From: Rhizomucor pusillus
Taxonomy: Eukaryota; Mucoromycota; Mucoromycetes; Mucorales; Lichtheimiaceae
NCBI GenBank assembly: GCA_900175165.2
Contig: FWWN02000642.1
Location: 41,453 to 55,123 of the forward strand
DNA: 13,671 nucleotides
Direction: 5' to 3'
Position 1 is the first letter of the stretch; each line of letters begins with the position of its first letter. Under the pieces are notes generated by a model. That model was not told the DNA's origin and ran no database searches. It saw only the letters and a list, made by a program, of their open reading frames with translations. Position numbers and translations under genes: made by a program. Positions 1 to 8,737 of the stretch are shown in pieces.

Positions 1-722
1 AAACACGACGCGATATGTAAATTCTATGACAAGGATAATCGGTAATGTACAGAAAATCATAATTATATTCGTCGTTCGTCCGATATTTTGTTACCTAGAT
101 TCATAAAATTAAAGATGAAGTGTTATATAAAGAAGCAGAAGGCCTTTACTGAGATGGCAAAATGTCTCACTACAGGCAGCAAGAAGTATTCGCCTGATAA
201 TGTGCAAAAAGCAAATGAAGAAGGCTCTACGAAAAAGAAATGGAGGCCCTTGGCGCTGGAAGACAAGACTGATGAGACAAGCATCATTATCGATTTCGGC
301 AACGGAGCATTTGCAAGTACAATGAAAAGGAAAAGGGNGGTTCCCACCAAAGAATTCCGAAAAGCATTGAAAAGGCAGGTGTGTACTTTGAAGGTAAGTC
401 TATGTGAAAATGGAGACGACCAAGATTTCTCAGCTGTGGAGACTGTTTCTAGAAAACGAAAGTACTGCTGGTGTATGTGGATGAATATCTGACGTCCAAA
501 ATATGCCCAAAATGCAGGACGCGAACTGTGGAGAAAAAGCGCGAGATCTCAGGTCTCAATGAAAAGAGTCAGATGACGATCCATGCTGTATTCAGCTGCA
601 AAACCTGTCGTACGGTATGGAATAGAGACCGCATGGCTGCCATGAATATCCGCGACGTTTTCATCCACATGCAACACAGCAAGAATGAGCGGCCATTAGC
701 ATTTAGAAGATCCTCTCTGTAA
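1..722 (+). CDS. Fanzor/TnpB-like RNA-guided nuclease, C-terminal part (5' truncated by window edge)
   Basis: Proposed exons are 1-41, 99-393 and 453-722, joined by GT-AG introns 42-98 (57 nt) and 394-452 (59 nt); both joins keep the frame. The spliced C-terminus has the hallmark of the TnpB/Fanzor family. There is a RuvC-II-like strand IIIDFGNGAF (283-312), then VDEYLTSKICPKC (477-515), which carries the first zinc-ribbon CxxC. The second pair, CKTC, lies at 597-608, followed by the RuvC-III block WNRDRMAAMNI with Asp at 627-629. A basic helix-like stretch (about 100-170) precedes RuvC-II. Family members are RNA-guided DNA nucleases carried by transposons. The N-terminal part with the RuvC-I Asp is outside the window, so activity cannot be judged. 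Base 338 is an N, leaving one residue unknown. A second donor, CAG|GTGTGT at 379, would shorten exon 2 by five codons without changing frame. Family assignment is fairly sure; exact splice sites less so. Confidence 0.82.
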
Positions 723-725
723 TCA

Positions 726-751
726 ATACCCCTATTGTAAGATTGGGGTGT
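726..751. repeat. Short inverted repeat just after the Fanzor-like stop codon
   Basis: ATACCCC (726-732) and GGGGTGT (745-751) can pair with one G-T wobble around a 12-nt loop. The dyad begins three bases after the stop codon and is followed by ACCT-TA. In Fanzor and TnpB elements the guide RNA is encoded at the 3' end next to the element terminus, so this could be part of such an RNA or of a terminal repeat. It is short and may be chance. Confidence 0.35.
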
Positions 752-755
752 ACCT

Positions 756-1185
756 TAACGCCTCAGTCATACATCTCTTGGATGAAATGACTTGTTAAAC
801 GTGCTTTTAAAGTGTTGGCTGGGAATTAATTTAAAAAAGACTTCTAACTGCAGGGAGCAGCCTTCGATAGTCATGCCAATTAGGAAAGCTGCAACGCCGC
901 CAAATTCGCAAGATGAATTGGCTAGAGTAGATCAGAAACGTTTTTCTATACATCCAACAGTACAGCTAGGGTTTTAGCAGCTAAAGCTTTCATCCAACGG
1001 ATCTTCTTACACTCTTCATCATGTTTGCAATTGAACGCCCGAAGGCGACGATCCCCAACTTCCAATCAGATCAGATCTCTTAAAGGCATGCTCTTACCGG
1101 ATGACTGACAACAGGTCCTGCGTGCTTAAGGACACAGACAACGATTCGACGATTGTAAGCAGCACGGAACAGTGCAAGAGGGGAG
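756..1185. other. Intergenic stretch, no gene supported
   Basis: This stretch lies between the nuclease-like gene and the TLC gene. An open frame at 792-977 has no recognisable domain and no supporting splice structure. The stretch may hold residual transposon sequence and the upstream promoter of the TLC gene. Confidence 0.4.
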
Positions 1186-1193
1186 TATAAATA
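1186..1193 (+). promoter_or_regulatory. TATA-like box upstream of the TLC gene
   Basis: TATAAATA sits about 170 bp before the ATG at 1365. A pyrimidine-rich leader (about 1200-1320) follows, as is common ahead of fungal genes. The leader contains a CTCTTGCAG sequence, so a 5'-UTR intron is possible. Confidence 0.4.
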
Positions 1194-1364
1194 TTAAAAG
1201 GTTTCTTCAATTCCGTTTCTGCTTTCTCTTGCAGGACATCTCGATAAACAAAAAGGTTGGTGGTATTCTTCTATCTTGTTCTCTCCCACACACACGCTTT
1301 TGCTCTTCTTTTTGACTCAATTGCTCTATAGATCGCAGGATCTGTAGCCGAGATATATTACAAG

Positions 1365-2232
1365 ATGCTCTTTGCAAACAGCAGCAGCCTAGCAATACCC
1401 AACAAGCTGACATTCACTCAAGTGCTGGCTCAACCCACTGTGCAAGTATCTTTCGCGGCCAGCTTCGTCGGGCTAGCAGGGTTCTTCTTCTACTGCATCC
1501 GAACTGAGCGAGCGAAGACCGAGAAGCAAGTAAGCTGGCTGCTCACGTTTGCCAGCAGTCTTGTATGCACAGTCTGCTCGCTGCCGAGCGCATTTAGATT
1601 CTGGCAGTCTCGGTGGGACGTGGCGATGCTGGACGGAGTCGAGAACAAGGCACACACTGCACTGGTGTGTTTCTTCATTTCATATCTGGTACTCGACCTG
1701 TTCCTGGGCACGCTGTACTACAAACGACGGATCAAGTTTGTCACGGGCTGGTTTCACCACATTTTATATGTTTTCCTGCTGTTTTGGATGCTCCGTATAC
1801 AAATCCCTTCGTTCTTTACGACGGCCGCGTTGCTTGAATTGCCCACCTTGATCTTGAGCTGCGGATCGCTCAAGGATGAGTATCGCTCGGATTTCTGGTT
1901 CGGCGTCACCTTCTTTTTCCTTCGGCTGGTGTTCCACTCGGCCATGATCCTGCCCCTCAAACGGTATCACCGTATCCGATCTCTGTGGATGGTAGCAACT
2001 GCCATCCTGCCTTTGCATCTGTATTGGTTCTATGGTAAATATGCTAATTTAATCCTGGAATAACTTGTATTTTGCTAACAGAGATCTGAAGGATTTTTGG
2101 GCCAGCAGGTTAGAAAAGGCCGTCATCATCTTCGCCGCTATAAGACCGATAACAACAACGACGACAGCAGCAGCAGCAGCGGTAGCATCAGTGTTGTCAG
2201 TTACATTCCTCCAGTCTGGCCCGCCATTGTAG
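1365..2232 (+). CDS. TLC-domain multi-pass membrane protein
   Basis: Exons 1365-2034 and 2084-2232 give 272 aa; the ATG is preceded by an in-frame stop at 1329. About seven hydrophobic segments are visible (roughly residues 26-45, 56-74, 98-119, 129-143, 149-166, 176-196, 206-222). The TLC (TRAM/LAG1/CLN8) signature is the stretch with D111, then GWFHH with His131-His132, and ALLELP with E158. TLC proteins act in lipid metabolism or sensing in ER and other membranes. The layout fits the small TLCD-like group better than ceramide synthases, which are longer. The 49-nt intron begins GTAAAT and must end at CAGAG (AG at 2082-2083) to stay open; the AG two bases earlier gives E-I-stop, and retention ends at 2063. 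The extra exon encodes DLKDFWASRLEKA, then a Thr/Ala-rich tail. The family call is solid; the C-terminal exon is likely but unproven. Enzyme activity is unknown. Confidence 0.8.
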
Positions 2233-3623
2233 AAACCAAATGGACAACAACATCGTGATCCAGGTAACTCTCGCATATATATACTCCTGTCTAGATGGCT
2301 GTATCTATGTATTATGTAAATCTTTTTGTTCATTCATGTAATTATTACATTCATTACCCGTTTGGTACATTGTTATATTCCCTTTCCGTCCTTTATTTGT
2401 CTCATACATAATTTTTTACTGACACCTGTATTAAAACCCTAAATATCGTCTTATTCCTTTACAAGTTATGTATCAAATTGATCGTCCACTATCAGAATGA
2501 TGGTAGAAAAATACGTACAGACAATGAATTCATAAATCTTCTCAAAGGCCCATGAAATTCATCCTAATTACGGTCAATGTATGGAGCAGCACTCGCGGCA
2601 GCCGATCATGCTATGGTCACGAACGGTTGAGACAATCAAAAACAATGACTGTTTTTGGGGCAAGGTAAATGGGAAGGAACAAGGCGTTGATGAAAAAAGG
2701 GCAAGTGTATTCTGAAATAGGACCATGTGAGCGAGTGGAACAAACTTTTGTTTGCATCTGATAGTGCAAACGACGAGCATACAGAATGCACCGTGCGTCT
2801 GATTCTGATTGCCATGCAGTGAAACCGTCCCTTTATTTTTGGGTAGCATCTACAACATCATAACACGAGCAGTGAATTAAGCAGCAATGAATCAAATGGC
2901 GAGGGGATAGCAAAGAATGTCAAGTTCTGTGTTTCTCTTTTTTGTTTCTTTCTCCAGGGTCCAGGGAAAGACACGTTTTTCATATTAGCCCCTATCGACC
3001 TACACTAGTGTTTTCATGAGGGAATCAGAGTTTTTTTCTTTTTTTGGGGCTCAGTGATGCCGATTGCTTTTTGGTGTAACCGAATTATTGTCGTCAGCCA
3101 TGAGCAATGCGTGTGTGTGTGTATATGTGGGCGCAGGAAACAAGCCGATGCACCCATATCTGCTTCTAAATAATAACTTTGAGCAACATACGCGATGGTT
3201 GAGAGATCTTGTGCAAGGTAAAGTGAGATCGATTTGTGCGGGGTGGCCTTTGCGTGACGAGGTAAGTAATAAAAGGCGGAGCGATCCAGTCCACATGGCC
3301 TGTTTCCAGAAGCGTGCCTCAGTCGTCCAAAAATGCACAAGGCAGCCAGCCAGACAGACAGATTGTCAGAACCAGCGAGCGAGGAACTCTCGTGGTCGTG
3401 GTGACGGGCTGGAATAATACGCTACACAACACACACACACATCTCCCTTCGTTCATCCGACAATTCATAACCTATTTTTTTCCTTCTCTGTTCCCTCTTA
3501 TTTCTTGTTCCCTTCTTTGTCTTTCCTTACTTACATCAGCTATCTCTCACCCTTGCTCTTGCTTTCTCTCTCTCTTTCTTTCACATCCCCTCCTTTCTCA
3601 TAGACTTTCCATTTCCAGCATCC
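2233..3623. other. Long intergenic region, no gene supported
   Basis: These 1.4 kb hold the 3' end of the TLC transcript and the distal promoter of the kinase. Open frames on both strands (for example 2574-2849 minus and 3064-3417 plus) have no recognisable domains, no convincing splice continuation and partly simple-sequence content. A GT repeat (about 3111-3124) and an AC repeat (about 3428-3440) are present. Confidence 0.5.
2336..2350. repeat. 15-bp perfect palindrome in the TLC 3' region
   Basis: ATGTAAT-T-ATTACAT is a perfect dyad with a 1-nt centre, about 100 bp past the TLC stop codon in AT-rich sequence. It might be a 3'-end signal or a protein-binding dyad; nothing else supports a role. 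Confidence 0.3.
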
Positions 3624-3766
3624 TATATAACCTCCTTTCACCCAAGAGAATTTATTTGTGTGCTTTTTTTCTTCTTCTTTCCTGCTGCTCACACACACGC
3701 TTTTCCTTGACTACTACCACTACTCGCTCATTCCGCTTACTCCATTCTTTCCAGCGCCGAGTATAC
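3471..3766 (+). promoter_or_regulatory. TATA-like box and CT-rich leader of the kinase gene
   Basis: The coding strand is strongly pyrimidine-rich over about 3471-3750, with TATATAA at 3624-3630, some 138 bp before the kinase ATG. CT-rich tracts near the transcription start are common in fungal promoters. Transcription start sites cannot be read from sequence alone. Confidence 0.45.
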
Positions 3767-3767
3767 G

Positions 3768-5613
3768 ATGCAAACCGCTCTACCTGACAGAAGAGGATCC
3801 CCTCGAAACAACAGTCTGCAATCCGCAAAGGTTTGACATCGCCAGGCAACAGCAGAAAATAAGAGAGGAAAAGCTAACCGGACGGGCGGTGTTTGTTGTC
3901 GTCGCTATGGTTTTCAGGGCCTAGCGGTCGTGCAAAGTTCAAGATCAGTGCCCAACTGCACAAACACAGTTGCAGCTACGTTTCATTCCGCTGCAGCCTT
4001 TCACCCGAAACGCAAATCGACTGGTAATCTTCGACGAGCGTCTTCGTTTTGCAAACAGCGATCGAATACATCAAACGCCTCGAAACCAGCAAACAAGGTA
4101 GATCGAAAATAGTAAACGGGCGAGATGAAAAGAAAAGAAAAAGAACTAACGTCAAGGAAAAAAACCAGGATATCTGGCGACCTCCAGGCTGCTATCAAAT
4201 CCCCGATATCCTAGGCAACGCATACTTAAAACCATCGCCTCAAGTCGCTTATCACCTTAGACCGCATGATCCCACCAAGCAGATTTCAAAGGTACGATCT
4301 TTTTTATCATACATGGGGTGATGAGACCAGCTGACTAAATTGTTGTGCTTAATTAGCGTCCGTGGTATCCGCCCAATCCGCACTATGAGATTCCGCAGTT
4401 GCCCCCACTTGCCAAGGCAGAAAATAAGTTTGAAAGCAGGATCCGTAAGCTCCTGCCGAAAACACCTGTACACTCTTCAGATCCTAGCAAGCGGTACACT
4501 GACTTTAAGGAGATTGGCACAGGGTGAGTAGATTGAACACCTTGTTGTTGTTACCTGTCTAGCTACCTTTGGCAAAAAGAAAAAGCAAAAGCAAAGAAGA
4601 GAAAGGCAGCATAAAGTATTAACTCGTACATGTGTTTTTATAGCGTCAACGGTGCCGTTGTGCGAGCCGTCTACCGTGGCAAACCCAGTGCGCAGTTAGC
4701 CATCAAGCGCTGCAAGCTTGATCCAGATCGAGAATACCGAGCTGCAATTCTTCGCGAACTCCGTATCATGGCCAGCGGCCACAAGAACCTTATCAAGCTC
4801 AAGGAGGTCACCCTGTGCCGAGACGATGTCTGGATCGGCATGGACCTTATGCGATGCTCTGTGTTTACTGTGCTTTGCCAAAGGGGCATCCCTGAAGAAC
4901 ATGCGGTCTACATCACCTGCGAGACCTTGCGGGCACTTATCTACCTCCATTCAAAGGGCTTCTTGCACAGAGACGTCAAGTGCGAGAATCTTCTTCTGGG
5001 ACACAACGGTGAAGTGAAGCTAGGTAAACCATAAGCTAGAATCTTTATATGCTTTTGCAGAGTGTGTGACGGAACACTAACTCACTTTTACTTGTTCTTC
5101 TTCTTCTCCTTGTACCTTGTTAGCCGATTTTGGACTCTCTGCACGCATCGCCGCCGGAAACCAAGATAGACTGGGAACAACCAAATGGTAAGAAGAATAT
5201 GCTTTCTTGCGTATATGTTTATGTGAGCAAGGTTTAATTGATGCATATGTGACCATAGGATGGCACCCGAAGTTATTCGAGAAGAACTGTACGACGAAAA
5301 GATTGATCTTTGGTCGCTCGGTATCACTGTGATTGAAATGATGGACCGTGTCCCCCCTCACTACTTGATCAAGGATGACGAGGAGTTGTTCGACATTATC
5401 GCGACGGAAGCAAGTCCCACGTTCGTTTACAGTTTCCCGTCGATGTATATGCGTGGATTGGTTGCCTGGCTTCTCGATGAAGACGCTCGCAACCGACCTA
5501 GTGCCAAGGACGTGCTCTTGGAGATCGATGCTCACGTTCACAGCAACTTGCTGCAACGCTCAACACCTGCCGAGTTGGCACGGTTCGTGAACCAGGTTCT
5601 GCCACCGCAGTAG
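3768..5613 (+). CDS. STE20/PAK-type serine/threonine protein kinase
   Basis: Seven exons (3768-3830, 3918-4097, 4169-4291, 4357-4523, 4644-5023, 5124-5187, 5259-5613) total 1332 nt, giving 443 aa. Every junction is GT-AG and in phase. Residues 1-122 are basic and Ser/Thr-rich with an RRASS-type site. A Pro-rich linker (RPWYPPNPHYEIPQLPP) precedes the kinase domain, about 170-430. Catalytic elements are complete: Gly loop GTGVNG (176-181), Lys199, Glu216, HRD 286-288 with Asn293, DFG 306-308, and GTTKWMAPE (322-330), close to the STE20 signature GTPYWMAPE. DLWSLG follows. STE20/PAK kinases usually act below Rho-type GTPases or as MAP4Ks. No CRIB motif (ISxPxxFxHxxHVG) is visible, so Cdc42/Rac control is not supported. 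The first exon is the least certain: its donor GTTTGA is weak, though CTAAC and TTTTCAG precede exon 2. A predicted active kinase; the subfamily is uncertain. Confidence 0.86.
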
Positions 5614-6123
5614 AAGATTTTGACGGTATAGCATCCTTCTCTCTCACGCACAACAACACACGCATCAACGCAAACCACAATTAACTCAACGCACACACGT
5701 ATACAATTCATCCATTGTCCTACCACCCTCCCTTGCTTCTCCCCGCCTATCACATACGGTGCCATTAATTTCAATCACACCACACAACAGACGTATATCT
5801 TCTTATGCCATCCCACCACCAGACCCTATTGGCTTTTTCCCACATTTTTCTTTACATATTTATGAAGTCTGTTTATTAGGACGTTCGCTATTTTTACACC
5901 TTACGTTTTTATCGTTTTTTTCTTAACCCAACCCACAACCCCTAGACCTTCATTATAAGACCACCGCCGCCGCCATTTTTGTCTTTAATTCACTAAAAAA
6001 ACACAACCAAACATTGTAATCCTTTTTTTTTTGCTGTTTTCCAGTATAGTTTGATGGCGGAGAGAAAGAGAGCTGGAGCTCAATAATCCTGCGCAAGCGG
6101 GCGTGGAGATTGCATTTTTGTGT
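5614..6123. other. Intergenic: kinase 3' end and ALG1 promoter
   Basis: About 510 bp between two genes in the same direction, rich in C, A and T with short pyrimidine and CAC-rich runs and a poly-T at about 6022-6032. No TATA-like box stands out and no coding frame is supported. Confidence 0.5.
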
Positions 6124-8051
6124 ATGTCAACCACCACCGAATCCAGCAACTTTTCAGTAGGAGGTGTCCTGCTGGCGCTGGTGTGCGTCTATCTACTGGG
6201 CGGCCGGATCCTCCGGCTATACATGTATGAGCAGACAGGCCGGTCCGTGATGCGCCCGCGACCCGTAGTCCAGGTCGTTGTCCTGGGCGACATTGGACGA
6301 TCGCCACGCATGCGATGCCACGCGGTGTCGTGCGCCGATGCCGGATTGACCGTGGACCTTGTTGGCTACGTAGGTAATGGGGCATGTAAAAAGGCATAGT
6401 AAATAAAGAAGAAGAATAATAATAATAGTAACATTCGTCCACCACCAGACACGGCACCAGGAAGTAGGATCACGACAAACAGGCATATCCGCATCCGGCG
6501 GGTGCGCTCTGCGTGGTCTGTTCCTGAAGGATTTCCTCGACTATTGTATGTAGCTTGGGCACCATTCAAGGCTATCTTTGTGGCGAGCCAGCTCGTCTGG
6601 ATCATGGGATGCATCACCGCGTATCCGGACTACATTCTTATACAGGTACATATTTATTTTTTACGATGATGATGATGATGGATACCGAACGATCACATTA
6701 ACTTTTGTCGTCCGTAAAGAACCCACCCGCTATTCCGACGTTAGCCATCGCGAGATGTATCGCGTTCCTTCGGGGCGCAAAGCTTATCATCGACTGGCAT
6801 AATTTCGGCTACTCGATCCTCGGAATGAAACTCGGTCCAAACAACAAGGTTGTAAAGGCTGCGAAAGCGTATGAGAAGTACTTTGGATCACGCGCGTATG
6901 CACATCTCACCGTCACGGAGCGCATGCACCGAGAACTCGAGGATTGGCGAGTAAGGTAACAAAAAAAGAAGAAAGTTTATTTAATACGCAAATGAGTCAC
7001 GTTAACAATGATGCATAAAAAAGTGGGCAGATCGTAACGTTCAAAGATCGGCCGTCGTATCATTTCAAACGACTTGACGTGCAAAAGATCCATCAGGTGA
7101 TCGATTCATCGGCGGCGTTTGTGGGGAATTATGGGAAAGTGAAATTAACCACCGGCAACGATAACGATAGGCTCTGCAGGAATTCCGGCTCGAGGAGCTG
7201 GTGCGACGCGATACAGTCAATGCAAACGAGTTCCTCGGAGGAATGGATAGTACGACTACCACCTTGTTAACACGACGATTGGATGGCAAGAGCGTTGTAT
7301 GGCGTGAGGATCGAGTGCGGCTGATTGTATCGTCGACGTCCTGGACGGACGATGAAGATTTCTCAATGCTTCTGGATGCTGTGCAAGAGTACGAGCGGCG
7401 ATCGGATGCATCTTATCCAAAATTGCTGTTTGTGATCACCGGCAAGGGACCACTGAGGCAGATGTATGAGGAAAAGATATCGGCCATGCAGCTTGACCGA
7501 ACGCGCATCGTCACGGCGTGGCTGGCTGCAAAAGATTATCCTTTACTGCTCGGAAGCGCTGACCTTGGAATTTCGCTGCACACTAGCAGCAGCGGAATGG
7601 ATCTTCCGATGAAAGTTGTTGACATGTTTGGATGCGGACTCCCTGTGTGCGCAGTCGGGTTCGAATGGTAAGATTATTCTTTCTTGCATGTACTATATTG
7701 GGATCGGCTCGGTGATGCCGCCGACGTGCTAACCCTTTCCATTTTTTTTTAAAAAAATACTCTGCGTTGAATCATCAGTTTGGACGAGCTCGTAGTGCAC
7801 GGTCGGAATGGCCTCGTGTTCCACGATAGCAAGGAGTTAGCGGAAGCATGGATGGTAGATAACCAAGATAGACGGGAGGAGACAACGGCGAGGACTTATC
7901 TCCGTTTCAACTTTTTGTCAATTAGGACCTATTCGTGCAGAATCCGACGCGATTGGACACCCTGCGATCCAACGTGTTGCAAGAGTTCAAGGAGCAAACT
8001 TGGGAACGACAGTGGCGGGATCGTGTGAAGCCGCTGTTGTTATCGAGTTAA
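6124..8051 (+). CDS. ALG1: Chitobiosyldiphosphodolichol beta-mannosyltransferase (ALG1)
   Basis: Seven exons (6124-6373, 6449-6645, 6720-6950, 7031-7096, 7180-7667, 7779-7854, 7926-8051) sum to 1434 nt, giving 477 aa, near yeast Alg1 (about 450). All introns (71-111 nt) are GT-AG and join in phase. ALG1 adds the first mannose from GDP-Man to GlcNAc2-PP-dolichol on the cytosolic face of the ER. Visible features are an N-terminal membrane anchor (about residues 12-30), VVLGDIGRSPRM (52-63), a hydrophobic patch (about 125-141), QNPPAIPTL (149-157), WHNFGY (175-180), LIVSSTSWTDDEDF (296-309), SSSGMDLPMKVVDMFGCGLP (384-403), and the CLDELVVHGRNGLVF block typical of the GT33/GT-B fold. The fourth exon is only 66 nt; its donor CAG|GTGATC was chosen because it gives QKIHQ-EFRLEELVRRD in phase. 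Intron 2 holds a GAT repeat. The start is the first ATG in frame, just before the anchor. Confidence 0.95.
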
Positions 8052-8737
8052 CAACATAGGCAAAACATCCATCTGTTTGCGTAATTTAAAAGCTTCATTT
8101 TTTTGTGGTACATGCAATGACGTTAATCGATCAAAATGCTCACCTTAAATTGTTTGCGATTGGACCTTCCGGAAATCCGGAATATTACTTGAGAAACTTT
8201 AAGCAATCGAATTCGTCGTCGGGACTGGTGGTGGGGCGGCGACTTTGGCGAGTATTGCAAAGAAGCGGAACCTTCAGGCGGCTGTCCTACATACGAGCGC
8301 GCTTTCATTAGCCAACTTTGTATGCGAGTGCGCGAAAGAAAAGAGTAGGAGAAGAAACAGAGTTAGTTAGTGTACGTGTACACAAAGGAAAATTCCCTCT
8401 AATGGTGGTGGTGTGGCCGTTAGTGTAACTAGGACAAGGTCGGAATCAATTCGGGATTGGGTTGAAGAGAGAGAGCCCTTTTTTGTGCGCCTGGAGAGAG
8501 ATGGGATCCATTGACTTGTTGCCGATATCTCTTTCTCTCTCTCTTCCTCTCTTTCTTCCTCTTTCTCTTTCTCCAAAACACGCACGCACGTATTATATAT
8601 TACACACTTCCCTTAATTTTTTTTGGATCTCCCTTTTCTCCCTTTTCCTCTTTCTACCTCTCTTTCTCTCTCTCTCTTTTTTTTTCTTGCTCGCTCCTCC
8701 TGCTCAATCCAATTTCTGTCAATCCGGTTAAAAAACG
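8052..8737. other. Intergenic: ALG1 3' end and CT-rich methyltransferase promoter
   Basis: No gene is supported; an open frame at 8105-8311 has no ATG at its head and no known domain. The coding strand is strongly CT-rich over about 8522-8700, ending about 40 bp before the methyltransferase ATG, and a TATTATATATTA stretch lies near 8590-8601. Confidence 0.5.
8167..8182. repeat. 16-bp inverted repeat TTCCGGA-AA-TCCGGAA
   Basis: Two 7-bp arms flank AA, about 555 bp before the methyltransferase ATG and 116 bp after the ALG1 stop. GC-rich dyads of this size can bind dimeric fungal regulators. It also includes one TTCnnGAA unit as in heat-shock elements, but not a full element. Confidence 0.3.

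Noticed and set aside
792..977. Open frame after the Fanzor-like gene
   Set aside because: It is short, has no known motif and no supporting splice structure; I treat it as intergenic.
2574..2849. Minus-strand 91-codon open frame
   Set aside because: No domain, a Cys/Phe/Ser composition typical of chance frames, and no promoter or introns in support.
3014..3417. Overlapping open frames on both strands
   Set aside because: They run through GT/AC repeats, no domain is visible, and the two strands are equally open, as expected by chance.
3471..3760. CT and AC repeats considered as a CRISPR-like or structured array
   Set aside because: These are simple microsatellites and pyrimidine tracts with no regular spacer structure.
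3658..3924. Alternative N-terminal reading of the kinase through intron 1 (contains RFDIARQQQKIREEKLTG)
   Set aside because: The stretch looks helical, but the frame ends at TAG 3922 and no in-phase splice to exon 2 or 3 was found. The ATG 3768 model joins cleanly.
8105..8311. 68-codon open frame after ALG1
   Set aside because: No ATG at its head and no recognisable domain; both strands are open here.
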